A stretch of DNA of 18,253 bases from CAYMRB01 sp964392615 (GCA_964392615.1 CAYMRB010000179.1:1-18253), one strand, 5' to 3'. Positions 8,219 to 15,291 are shown, numbered from the stretch's first letter. The notes: a model not told the origin generated them from the letters alone. Numbers and translations are program-made.

Positions 8219-10218
8219 GCACGCCCGACGCGGCCCGTTCCCCGGCCGGAGGGCCGTCCTTCTCGACCGCGGGGTGGTTCGGTTTCTACGCGAGCCTGAT
8301 ACGGCGGTACCGCTCGGTGGTCATCGTCACGCTCCTGCTGGGCCTGGCCTATGCTGGCGTGTCGCAGGCGACCCGTGTCTTGCCGATGGGTATCGTCGTC
8401 GACCTCATCGGATCCGAGCTCAAGAGGGATCAGGCGAAGGACGCCGGCGATGAGGCAGGCGCCGCGGGACAGCAGAGAGAGGAAGGCGATCGCGAGCACG
8501 GACGCATCCTCCAGAAGTTCGACGAGATCTGGGAGTTCTTCAGCGCGGAGCCCAGCCCGACGCATCTGCTGAAAACGAGGGGCGGACTCAAGAAGTTCAT
8601 CGTCGTGCTCGCCGGCATTCTCGTGATCCTCGCGATCCTGGCGGCCGTGCTGCACTACGTGCGAGAGGTCCTGGCGCAGAAGATGGTCGTGCGCATGCTC
8701 ATCGACGTGCGGCGCGCCCTCTTCGATCACCTGACGCGCCAGTCGGTGTCGTACTTCAGCCAGCGCCGCATGGGCGATCTTCTGTCGCGCACGACGAACG
8801 ACGTCGAGGTCATCCAGGCCTCCCTGCGATACCTGTGCGAGACGCTGTTCCTCGAACCGTTCCGCATCGTCGTCGGACTGGCCATAGCCTTCTGGGCGGC
8901 TCCGCTGCTGACGCTCATCGCCCTGCCGGTGTACGCGCTCATCGCGCTTCCCGCGATTCGCTCGGGTCGCAAGGTCATCCGTCACGGACGTGGCCGTCAG
9001 GAGAAGCTCGGCCTGATCACCGAGTCTCTGCAACAGCTGTTCGGCGGCATCCGCATCGTCAAGGCGTTCGGCATGGAAGCGCGCGAGCAGGAGGTCTTCA
9101 AGGAGAAGAACTGCGACTTCCAGGTGTCGTTCCTGAAGATGCGCAAGGCGCGGATCAAGGCGCGCTCGATCCAGGAGGCGCTGTACATGACGACCATCGC
9201 GGTCACGGTCGGCGTCGGAGGCTGGGTGATCCTGTCGAGCGCGGACGGCAAGGACTCGCTGGAATCGTACATCGTGTTCCTCGGCGCTCTCGCGACCATC
9301 TACCATCCGATCAAGTCGCTGACGAGGGCGTGGCAGGAGGTCCAGGAGGGCCGCCCCGCCGTCGAGCGCATCCTCGAGATCCTGTGCGAGAAGCCGTCGA
9401 TCCAGGATCGCCCCGACGCGCACGACTTCCCCGGGCTCGAGCGGGATATCGTCTTCGAGAGCGTGTCGTTCGCGTACGGCGAGGCGGAGCTCGCCGACAA
9501 CGACGACAGCAGCGACAACGGCACACGCCGCGCGGTCGAAGACGTTTCGCTGACCGTCCACAAGGGGGAGTCGGTCGCCTTCGTCGGCCCGAGCGGCGGC
9601 GGCAAGTCGACGCTGGTCGATCTGCTGGCGCGGTTCCACGAGCCACAGACCGGTCGCATCCTCGTCGACGGCATCGACTTCACCGAGTTCCGTCACGGGT
9701 CGTACCTGCGCGACGTCGCGATCGTGTCGCAGGACCCGTTCCTGTTCAACGCGACGATTCGCGAGAACATCCTCTACGGCCGACCGGACGCGACTGAGGG
9801 CGAGATCATCGAAGCGGCCCGCACGGCCAACGCGTACGACTTCATCCTCGAGCAGCCGAACGGTTGGGACACGCTGATCGGCGATCGCGGCGCAAAGCTA
9901 TCCGGCGGTCAGCGGCAGCGATTGACGATCGCACGAGCCGTGATCAAGAAGGCGAGCATCCTGATCCTCGACGAGGCGACCTCCGCGCTCGACAGCGAGG
10001 CCGAGAAGGAGGTGCAGCTCGCGATCGACAACATCATGCGCAACTGCACGTCGTTCGTCATCGCGCACCGGCTGTCGACGATCACCGACTGCGACAAGAT
10101 CTGCGTGCTCGAGGAAGGCCGCTTCGTCGAGACCGGCACGCACGAGGAGCTGTTGCAGCAGCGCGGGCGGTATCACCGCCTCTACACATCGCAGAATCCG
10201 GACGAGAACGGCGAGTAG
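8215..10218 (+). CDS. MsbA-type ABC exporter (fused TMD-NBD)
   Basis: A 667-residue half-transporter with one membrane domain and one ATPase domain, working as a homodimer in the inner membrane; homologues flip or export lipids, lipid-linked glycans or drugs. The ATPase shows Walker A GPSGGGKST (458-466), Q-loop VSQDPFLF, signature LSGGQ (562-566), Walker B LILDEATS (Asp586, Glu587) and switch His618. The coupling segment FSQRRMGDLLSRTTNDV is typical. Two oddities: a charged 60-residue insertion (about 66-127) between TM1 and TM2, where MsbA has a short loop, and an acidic, Asp-rich insertion after the A-loop Tyr (AYGEAELADNDDSSDNG). I chose ATG 8215 because it overlaps the rfbB stop and directly precedes the first hydrophobic segment; the frame is open further upstream but inside rfbB. 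Coupling to rfbB suggests export of a deoxysugar-containing glycolipid, which is inference. Confidence 0.93.
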   Translation: MSTPDAARSPAGGPSFSTAGWFGFYASLIRRYRSVVIVTLLLGLAYAGVSQATRVLPMGIVVDLIGSELKRDQAKDAGDEAGAAGQQREEGDREHGRILQKFDEIWEFFSAEPSPTHLLKTRGGLKKFIVVLAGILVILAILAAVLHYVREVLAQKMVVRMLIDVRRALFDHLTRQSVSYFSQRRMGDLLSRTTNDVEVIQASLRYLCETLFLEPFRIVVGLAIAFWAAPLLTLIALPVYALIALPAIRSGRKVIRHGRGRQEKLGLITESLQQLFGGIRIVKAFGMEAREQEVFKEKNCDFQVSFLKMRKARIKARSIQEALYMTTIAVTVGVGGWVILSSADGKDSLESYIVFLGALATIYHPIKSLTRAWQEVQEGRPAVERILEILCEKPSIQDRPDAHDFPGLERDIVFESVSFAYGEAELADNDDSSDNGTRRAVEDVSLTVHKGESVAFVGPSGGGKSTLVDLLARFHEPQTGRILVDGIDFTEFRHGSYLRDVAIVSQDPFLFNATIRENILYGRPDATEGEIIEAARTANAYDFILEQPNGWDTLIGDRGAKLSGGQRQRLTIARAVIKKASILILDEATSALDSEAEKEVQLAIDNIMRNCTSFVIAHRLSTITDCDKICVLEEGRFVETGTHEELLQQRGRYHRLYTSQNPDENGE

Positions 10219-10370
10219 CGCGCAACGGCACGCTCGATCTTTCCGACGCGGTCATGACGCTGAGCTTCCTCTTCCTCGGCGGTCCTCCGCCGGCAGACCC
10301 GGGACCGACGACCTGCGGCCCCGATCCCGATGGCACGTCCCTGGGTTGCGTGCGCTACGAAGGCTGCTGA
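10219..10370 (+). pseudogene. orphan C-terminal tail of a dockerin-like repeat domain
   Basis: Starting from the last base of the ABC stop codon but in a different frame, the DNA encodes RNGTLDLSDAVMTLSFLFLG, then GPPPADPGP, CGPDPDGTSLGC and a final Cys before a stop (10368-10370). This is the closing half-repeat of a dockerin-like calcium-binding domain at the C-terminus of large secreted proteins, in the form I associate with planctomycete-like genomes. There is no start codon, no signal peptide and no parent domain, so I read it as the end of a gene whose body was deleted. The Asp-rich first half of the EF-hand loop is also missing. The only in-frame ATG (10254) lies within the motif. Confidence 0.6.
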
Positions 10371-10396
10371 GCTGTTCCCGCCACTGGAGCCTGAGC

Positions 10397-10452
10397 AAGA
10401 GAGACCTCGTCGTCGGCCGACAGAGAGCCGGCGCCGGGGTCTCTCTTTCTTT
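10397..10452 (+). terminator. terminator-like hairpin after the rfbB-ABC operon
   Basis: A perfect 10-base inverted repeat, AAGAGAGACC (10397-10406) and GGTCTCTCTT (10438-10447), encloses a 31-base GC-rich loop that can itself fold. It is followed by a T-rich stretch and then a pyrimidine run. This resembles an intrinsic terminator for the plus-strand operon, although the long loop and interrupted T tract are not classical. It could also serve the convergent RQC-HRDC gene, but a U tract is evident only on the plus strand. Confidence 0.5.
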
Positions 10453-10453
10453 G

Positions 10454-10471
10454 TCTCTCTCTCTCTCTCTC
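10454..10471 (+). repeat. TC dinucleotide microsatellite
   Basis: Nine uninterrupted TC units directly follow the terminator-like hairpin and lie 22 bases beyond the stop of the convergent RQC-HRDC gene. It is noncoding and could vary in length by slippage. No effect on a reading frame is evident. Confidence 0.9.
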
Positions 10472-10493
10472 GCGCGCCGGTGTCTTATGGCCG

Positions 10494-11120
10494 TCACATG
10501 CGACGCAGCACCGCGAGCACCTTGCGGCCGTACTTCTCGAGTCGATGCGGCCCGAAGCCCGGCGTCGAGGCGAGGTCGGCGAGGGTGCGAGGCCGGCGAT
10601 CCGCAAGCCACGCCAGCGTCGTGTTGTCGAAGATCGAGAACGTCGGCCGGCCCTCCGCCGCTGCCAGGCGACGCCGCAGATCGGACAGCCCGCCCTCGCG
10701 CTCCGGGTGACGACCGAGGACGGGCGCACGCGGCACGACCGAATCGACGAGCCGGTCGTCGCCGCGCAGAAGTCGGCGCCCCGACACGGTCAGCTCGAGC
10801 GAGGATCGCGGGGGCTCGCCGGCGTCGAGAAAGCCCTCCTCGACCAATCCCTCGACAACTTGCCGCAGCCACGCCGCGCCGTGATCGGCGAGCGCTCCAT
10901 GGCAGGACTCGACGCCACCCGGCAGGTCGGGCGGCGCTTGGTTGCCGCGCAGGTAGTTGACGATCCGACGCGTTCCCGCGGGGCGCTCGTCGGCGCTCGT
11001 CAAAGCGCGTACGGCCTCGAGAATGACGCGAGACAGCGCTGTCTCGTAGTCGAGCCGAACGCGGTGTCGCGCCGCCCCACCGTCGACATCCCCACCGCTG
11101 CGCTGGCGTTTCTTGGCCAT
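10494..11120 (-). CDS. stand-alone RQC-HRDC protein (RecQ C-terminal half)
   Basis: This 208-residue protein matches only the C-terminal part of RecQ helicases. Residues 24-122 look like the RQC winged helix (ending in the LELTVSGRRLLRGDDRL strand and helix), and 145-208 look like an HRDC domain, with IFDNTTLAWLADRRPRTLADL and the helix-hairpin-helix-like STPGFGPHRLEKYG. Both are DNA-binding modules. There is no DEAH helicase core, no RecA-like domain and no zinc-binding cysteine set. The ATG at 11120 has AGGAG seven bases upstream, so it seems a real independent gene and not a frame-broken recQ. No helicase remnant is visible upstream. The basic start MAKKRQRS could aid DNA binding. It may regulate or recruit a helicase encoded elsewhere, or derive from a split recQ. 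Confidence 0.75.
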   Translation of the reverse strand: MAKKRQRSGGDVDGGAARHRVRLDYETALSRVILEAVRALTSADERPAGTRRIVNYLRGNQAPPDLPGGVESCHGALADHGAAWLRQVVEGLVEEGFLDAGEPPRSSLELTVSGRRLLRGDDRLVDSVVPRAPVLGRHPEREGGLSDLRRRLAAAEGRPTFSIFDNTTLAWLADRRPRTLADLASTPGFGPHRLEKYGRKVLAVLRRM

Positions 11121-11286
11121 CGAAGTCTCCTGAATCTCGGCGGGACGCGGAGATCGAGGCCGTGGGCGGCGCAGGCAGGCTCGGGATTATGGCGGCCGAC
11201 GGTCACTCGCGCCACCGGGCCGCGAGAGACGACCGTGCGTCTTCTCCCATCGAGGACGAGGACGGCCCACAGCGCGACGAACGCGA
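11121..11286. other. divergent intergenic region, no gene recognised
   Basis: The stretch upstream of the RQC-HRDC gene holds its ribosome binding site at the left edge. Frames that remain open here give Arg/Thr-rich translations without recognisable motifs. I see no clear promoter. Confidence 0.3.
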
Positions 11287-11472
11287 GCGGCAGTCGTCAC
11301 TCACTACGAGGACGACCATTCGTGGGCGTTCGTGTGCGGCACGACGGACGACCACGACGACCGCCGAGCGATCGCCATGAAGACTGCGTTGGAAACAGCC
11401 CCATCGCGACCAAAAGTCGCCGACTTGCCCGTAGGGGCAAAACGCTCGAAGGCGTTGGAGGCGGCCAGCTAG
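11287..11472 (+). pseudogene. startless fragment of a small conserved-looking protein
   Basis: Read in frame from about 11287 to the TAG at 11470-11472, the DNA gives AAVVTHYEDDHSWAFVCGTT, then DDHDDRRAIAMKTALE and a tail with KVADLP. The H-x-EDDHSWxFxCGTTDD ... ADLPxG pattern resembles small uncharacterised proteins I recall from diverse bacteria, which carry a W-x-F-x-C-G motif and end with 'ADLPxGW'. Here the Trp-containing end is missing and no in-frame ATG or GTG lies upstream; upstream codons read as Arg-rich noise. I infer a truncated or decayed gene. The match is from memory of a pattern and may be wrong. Confidence 0.35.
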
Positions 11473-11489
11473 CGCACCCGCCGTACCGC

Positions 11490-11519
11490 TTGAATCCGGG
11501 GGCCCGTTCCTGCCATCAT
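11490..11519 (+). promoter_or_regulatory. possible promoter upstream of the small ORF and SDR gene
   Basis: TTGAAT (11490-11495) and CATCAT (11514-11519) are 18 bases apart, ending 31 bases before the small ORF. Both hexamers deviate from consensus, so this is only a candidate. Confidence 0.2.
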
Positions 11520-11550
11520 CGCGTCTTTCGAGCACGAGGGGGGAGCCTCG

Positions 11551-11676
11551 ATGGACCGGAAGAGAACGCTGGCCTACGTGACCGGCCGCTACTTCGACGG
11601 CTGGTGGGCGCAGAGAAGCACGGATGACACGCTGAGGCGGACACGTGGAAGCGGACGACTCATGTACGAGGGATAG
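11551..11676 (+). CDS. hypothetical 41-residue small protein
   Basis: An ATG at 11551 is preceded by a strong purine tract (GGGGGGAG, five to six bases upstream) and opens 41 codons, starting MDRKRTLAYVTGRYFDGWWA and ending RLMYEG. It is short, basic and aromatic-rich, with no membrane segment. It ends 38 bases before the SDR gene and is in the same orientation, so it could be a leader peptide or a small co-expressed protein. It could also be the start of a longer gene truncated by the scarring seen nearby. I do not recognise it, and chance is possible. Confidence 0.35.
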   Translation: MDRKRTLAYVTGRYFDGWWAQRSTDDTLRRTRGSGRLMYEG

Positions 11677-11714
11677 AACGTGCCACCGACGAGATTCGAA
11701 ACGGAGAACGCACC

Positions 11715-12323
11715 ATGAAGGTCGTCGTTGTCGGCGCCACGGGCGTGTTGGGGCGAGCGGTCGTGACGGAACTGGAGACCCGCCACGAGGTCGTGCGAGT
11801 CGGCCACACCCGAGGCGAGATCCAGGCCGACATCACGGACTCGGATTCCATCAGGAGCCTGTTCGATCAGATCGGTCCTTTCGACGCGCTCGTGTCCACC
11901 ACGGGCGCCGTCCACTTCGGCCCTCTCGAAGAAATTACCCGAGACCAATGGCAGGTGGGCCTGGACAGCAAGCTGATGGGTCAGGTCAACCTGGTCATGG
12001 AAGGGCTGAAGCACATCCGGGACAACGGGTCCTTCACCCTGACAACCGGCATCCTCGGTCAGGACCCCATCCGTTGCGGCGCGGCCGCGAGCATGGTCAA
12101 CCGGGCCATCGAAGGGTTCGTGACGGGTGCAGCCATCGAGCTGCCTCGCGGGATTCGTCTCAACGCGGTCAGCCCGACACTGGTCGAGGAGTCGGTCGAG
12201 GTTTACGGTCCCTACTTTCGTGGCTTCGACCCGATCCCTGCAGCCAAGGCCGCGCTGGGATACAGCAAGAGCGTCGAGGGTCTGCGGACGGGTCGAGTCT
12301 TCAGGGTGAAGGGCGCCATTTGA
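11715..12323 (+). CDS. SDR-fold protein lacking catalytic Tyr and Lys
   Basis: This 202-residue protein has the Rossmann fold of short-chain dehydrogenases: the nucleotide motif GATGVLG (7-13), an acidic ADIT near 39-42, STTGAV (61-66) in the place of NNAG, and NAVSP (150-154). In the active-site helix the usual Y-x-x-x-K is replaced: Ala125 stands where Tyr belongs and Asn129 where Lys belongs (GAAASMVNRAIEGF), with Thr residues in place of the catalytic Ser. I recall a group of ~200-residue 'short chain dehydrogenases' sharing this change, so it is probably a family trait and not decay. It may bind NAD(P) without classical reductase chemistry, or use other residues. GGAGA lies eight bases before the ATG. 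It follows the 41-codon ORF. Confidence 0.8.
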   Translation: MKVVVVGATGVLGRAVVTELETRHEVVRVGHTRGEIQADITDSDSIRSLFDQIGPFDALVSTTGAVHFGPLEEITRDQWQVGLDSKLMGQVNLVMEGLKHIRDNGSFTLTTGILGQDPIRCGAAASMVNRAIEGFVTGAAIELPRGIRLNAVSPTLVEESVEVYGPYFRGFDPIPAAKAALGYSKSVEGLRTGRVFRVKGAI

Positions 12324-12511
12324 CATCAAGGAAGAAGCATGAAACAGCTCCTCGCCGGTGTTGTTTCGTTGCACGCCCCGAGGCGGGAGTCGGTGCAGCG
12401 CGATGGGGCACAGGCGTCGATAGCTCGAGCGCCGTGAAGCCCGGGTAGTCCACGACACGGACCACGATAGCGTCCGGGCCCCGACCGGAAACTTCCTCCT
12501 CGGAGGTGACT
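12324..12511. other. gene-poor stretch before the transposase relic
   Basis: No convincing gene is visible; open frames on both strands lack start signals and motifs. The right end carries GGAGG (12502-12506), which serves as ribosome binding site for the transposase relic. The region is probably the upstream part of a decayed insertion sequence, but I could not find terminal inverted repeats. Confidence 0.3.
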
Positions 12512-12727
12512 GTGGCCGTTGACACCGGTATTCCGCTGCCGAGTCGCTGGCCTGAGCACGTCGAGTTCGCTCTTCTCCGCGTCATCTCCGTGGCCCGCCT
12601 CGCCGCCGTCCGCTCTCGCGGCTGGGCTGCGAACAGCTCGAACGCCCGCGAGCGTCTTCAGGCACAGCTCGACGAGGCCCGTCAAGAGATCGCGCTCCTC
12701 AGCGAGGAGGTGCGGATCAAGGACGCC
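12512..12727 (+). pseudogene. truncated N-terminus of an integrase-core transposase
   Basis: GTG at 12512, five bases after GGAGG, opens a frame reading HVEFALLRVISVARLAAV, then RGWAANSSNARERLQAQLDE and EIALLSEEVRIKDA. This matches the start of rve/DDE integrase-type transposases as I know them (LLRVISLA...RGWAANSRNARVRLKAE...EIALLREELRIKDARM). After RIKDA (about 12727) the family sequence (RM.RIPPHRRPHY..., HTH and DDE core) is absent and the frame continues as unrelated low-complexity sequence. About 70 of an expected 350 to 400 residues remain. It is a relic of an insertion sequence, not active. Confidence 0.65.
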
Positions 12728-12960
12728 CCCCCTCGCGGTCGCGGAGAGTCCAGAATGTCCCCGCTGGCAGCTCGGTTCAGACTCTCAGGAAGACCTTCTT
12801 CCTGTAGAGGAAGTAGAAAGGTCCCCACGAACCCGGCGGAGACGAGGGACAACAGCCGGAATCGCCAGCGGGCAGAATACCGGGCTCGGCGGCGGCTTAC
12901 TTGCGCGCCACCTCCACCCGCCAGATTTCGCCAGCTCTTCGTTCTCGCTACACCCGAAAT
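12728..12960. other. gene-poor scar between transposase relic and lyase-like gene
   Basis: No full gene is seen. Minus-strand fragments look vaguely protein-like, for example GEIWRVEVARK before a stop at 12897-12899 and a hydrophobic WGPFYFLYRKK further on, but none has a start or enough length. Likely debris from deletions next to the insertion-sequence relic. Confidence 0.3.
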
Positions 12961-15069
12961 CTACCGGCTCGTCGTTCGTTCAAGTCGTTTCCAGTCGAGC
13001 ATCAGGCGATGATCGCCGTGTCGGAAGCGAATCTCCTCCGCGGGGAAATCGGCCGATGCAAAGGGGTTGTCGTAGCGAGGATAGTCGTTCACCTTGATCG
13101 CGCTGTTGTCCTGTTTCAAGGAGCCCGTCCAGCCGAACTCGAGCCCCCCCTGGCTCGGCGACTCGTACTTCACGTGCAGGTCGTCCGAAACCCTGACCGA
13201 CGCGGCGGCAATACGCTCCATGAACGCGACGAAGCTCCCGTCCGTCGCCTGACGCCCGAGCTCGCAGATCCAAACGCTCTTGCGACCGTCAACGATCAGC
13301 TCGCGCCCCTTGTCTTCCGCCCTGACCCCGCCCTCCTTGTCGTTCTTTGCATCCGTTCGCCAGCGGTGCGGCCGCGAGCCCCAGAGGGCCAGGTAGCCGT
13401 TCCCCCGTCGCGCGAAGATCCAGCCGCTCTGTTCCGTCACCGCGTCGAACCGATCGCGGGGCAACCAGGCATGGGTGAAATCCCCCGTCTCGGTCACATA
13501 GATCCCCGGCACCTCCGTCGCATCGTAGACGACGATCGCCACGTTCTCGATCTGGACCGCTCGAGGAAGGATGCCGCTGCCGCTCCAGTAGTCGGGCGTC
13601 GCGGCGCCCTCCGGGACGGGATGCGTGGTGAAGCACACGGCATCCGGTCCGAGGGTCGCCTGCCAGATGCTCTGCTGGTCGCCGCCGTAGCCGGCGCGGT
13701 AGTCCTGGGCCGTGCTGAGCATGTAGTCCGGCGTGCGGTAGGTATATATGTTCACTTCCTCCCGCAGATTTCGAGTGAGGTCCCTCTCGAATCGTCTCGT
13801 CAGCGCCGCTAGATCGCCTGCCTTCTGGGCCGCCCTGATCATCGCCCGCTGATCCCGGACTCCTTCGAAGAACGCGTTCTCCCACCAATTGAACTCGTCA
13901 AGCATCTTCACGAACAGAGACACGGTCTTGGGATGGGCATAGGCTTCGAGGCTGAGCCAGACCATGCCGTCCTCGACGTCGTCGAAGCCGAGCCCCCATC
14001 GCGCCGCCTCATCGAGGCGAATCCCCATTCGCTGCCGGTTGATCATGCCTCCGGGGCTCGGGTCGTTGGCTATCTCGTAGAGCACGCGCGGCATGCGGTA
14101 TGTGGGGCTGAGCGCCACGGCCGATGCGCTCATGGACGCGCCGCCGAACTGACTCAGCCCAAAGCACAACTTGGTCAGAGTCTTCGTGGCATCGCCGCGC
14201 GCCGACTTCTTGCTCCCCTCGTAGCTTCGCCCATGGGTGCTCCCGAAACACCCGTGAAAACTATTGCTCGCCAGGTCGGCCAGAATCACATCGAGCACCA
14301 TCGTTGCCTTGCGAGCGATCTCCTCGTCCCTTGAGAAGTCGATCAGGTTGGCCACCGCGGCAACATCCTCGTCGTAGTAGACGTTCGACAGCCACTCGCT
14401 GAACCCTGTCCGGAACCGAAGGTCGAGCCAACGAAGCACACGCCGGCGGTGCCGGCTCATCTGCTGCTTGCCGGTCCAACCCGAGTTGGTGAACACCTCA
14501 TTGGGATAGCGCTGCCCGGCCAAGTACCCAGCGCTTGAAAAGAGGATGTGGTGGTTCTCCGACCAGGAGCACATCGAGTCGATGCCCGGTTCGTCGGGCC
14601 AGTACTTGAAGTCGAGAACGGTTTGCTTGGCATGTTCCACAAGCTCCTTGCTGAAGGCGCCTGAGTGGCTGAACTGATAGAGCAGGCGGATGATGCCCTG
14701 CATCGCGAAGTCGGCGCAGTCCGGCCGTCGATCGATGCGCAGCAGATCGCCGTAAATCGACCCTTCCCACACCGGCAGGCCGCGCTCGGCCAGAATCATC
14801 TGCCCCCAAGCTCCCCCGGAAGGTCTCTGCACACAGTGGTCCAGGAAGGCTTTGCGCCGGGTGGCGTAATCGGCCTCGAACGATCGTTCGGAGAACCTGT
14901 CTCCCCGTCCTCCACCCGGAGGATATCCTTCAGGCGGAGACCGCCGGGAACGTTCACGGTGTCGCTCCGTGCGCGATTTCCAGCCTCCGTCCGCTCGCTT
15001 CTCATCCACCTGACCGGGCAGAGACCCAACGACAAGAGACGCGAGGAGGAGTGTGCGGGCGATGTTCAT
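12961..15069 (-). CDS. secreted alpha/alpha-toroid lyase-like protein (uncharacterised)
   Basis: This 702-residue protein begins with a Sec-type signal peptide (MNIARTLLLASLVVGSLPGQ, no lipobox) and a Lys/Arg/Gly-rich linker to about residue 60. The region 65-480 is helical and rich in aromatic and His motifs: CSWSENHHILFSSAGYLAGQ (167-186) and STHGRSYEGSKK (277-288). The last 220 residues look beta-rich. A helical toroid followed by a beta-sandwich, with an Asn-His pair and later His/Arg/Tyr, recalls polysaccharide lyases such as alginate, hyaluronan or heparinase families, but I cannot name a family. Its function is therefore inference. ATG 15069 has GGAGA about six bases upstream and starts exactly at the signal peptide; the frame extends further but without a signal. 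It is divergent from the GH5-like gene, which suggests joint polysaccharide degradation outside the cytoplasm. Confidence 0.7.
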   Translation of the reverse strand: MNIARTLLLASLVVGSLPGQVDEKRADGGWKSRTERHRERSRRSPPEGYPPGGGRGDRFSERSFEADYATRRKAFLDHCVQRPSGGAWGQMILAERGLPVWEGSIYGDLLRIDRRPDCADFAMQGIIRLLYQFSHSGAFSKELVEHAKQTVLDFKYWPDEPGIDSMCSWSENHHILFSSAGYLAGQRYPNEVFTNSGWTGKQQMSRHRRRVLRWLDLRFRTGFSEWLSNVYYDEDVAAVANLIDFSRDEEIARKATMVLDVILADLASNSFHGCFGSTHGRSYEGSKKSARGDATKTLTKLCFGLSQFGGASMSASAVALSPTYRMPRVLYEIANDPSPGGMINRQRMGIRLDEAARWGLGFDDVEDGMVWLSLEAYAHPKTVSLFVKMLDEFNWWENAFFEGVRDQRAMIRAAQKAGDLAALTRRFERDLTRNLREEVNIYTYRTPDYMLSTAQDYRAGYGGDQQSIWQATLGPDAVCFTTHPVPEGAATPDYWSGSGILPRAVQIENVAIVVYDATEVPGIYVTETGDFTHAWLPRDRFDAVTEQSGWIFARRGNGYLALWGSRPHRWRTDAKNDKEGGVRAEDKGRELIVDGRKSVWICELGRQATDGSFVAFMERIAAASVRVSDDLHVKYESPSQGGLEFGWTGSLKQDNSAIKVNDYPRYDNPFASADFPAEEIRFRHGDHRLMLDWKRLERTTSR

Positions 15070-15168
15070 GAACTCTCCAATCGTGAAAGCGGTCTCTCCT
15101 CGTATCACCCGGATCGATGCATGGCAAGCACGTTGGCGAGGACGTTGCCCACGCGGGCGCCGGACGAT

Positions 15169-15176
15169 GGTAGACT
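15169..15176 (+). promoter_or_regulatory. possible extended -10 promoter of the GH5-like gene
   Basis: TGGTAGACT-type sequence (TG at 15168/15169, then G and TAGACT at 15171-15176) fits an extended -10, about 115 bases before the gene. A similar ATGGTACTCT lies before rfbB. No -35 at normal spacing is visible; TTGCCC at 15145-15150 is 20 bases away. Confidence 0.3.
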
Positions 15177-15291
15177 CCCGGTCGGCGCCAGTGCTCGGAG
15201 GCACGGCGATGCTGGTGCGGCAGAAGAATGGCGAGACTCGGTGAAACAGGAAGGGCCGTGAGCAGCGCGCGGAACCCGTGAACGATCACCA

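Noticed and set aside
11406..11456. Three small hairpins in a row (GCGAC/GTCGC, TTGCCC/GGGCAA, AACGCT/GGCGTT) that could suggest a structured RNA or an integron attC site
   Set aside because: The stems are only 5-6 bp, the stretch falls in the coding-like fragment ending at 11472, and the R and L core boxes of an attC site are not in the right order.
12897..12947. Minus-strand peptide GEIWRVEVARK before a stop, possibly a C-terminus of another protein or of the lyase-like gene after a frameshift
   Set aside because: Only 16 codons between stops, too short to support; kept as a hint of debris only.
12728..13012. Continuation of the transposase-relic frame to 168 codons
   Set aside because: After RIKDA the translation loses all similarity to transposases and overlaps the end of the lyase-like gene on the other strand.
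14665..15261. 198-codon plus-strand frame opposite the start of the lyase-like gene
   Set aside because: No ribosome binding site or motif; it is a shadow of the signal peptide and linker region.
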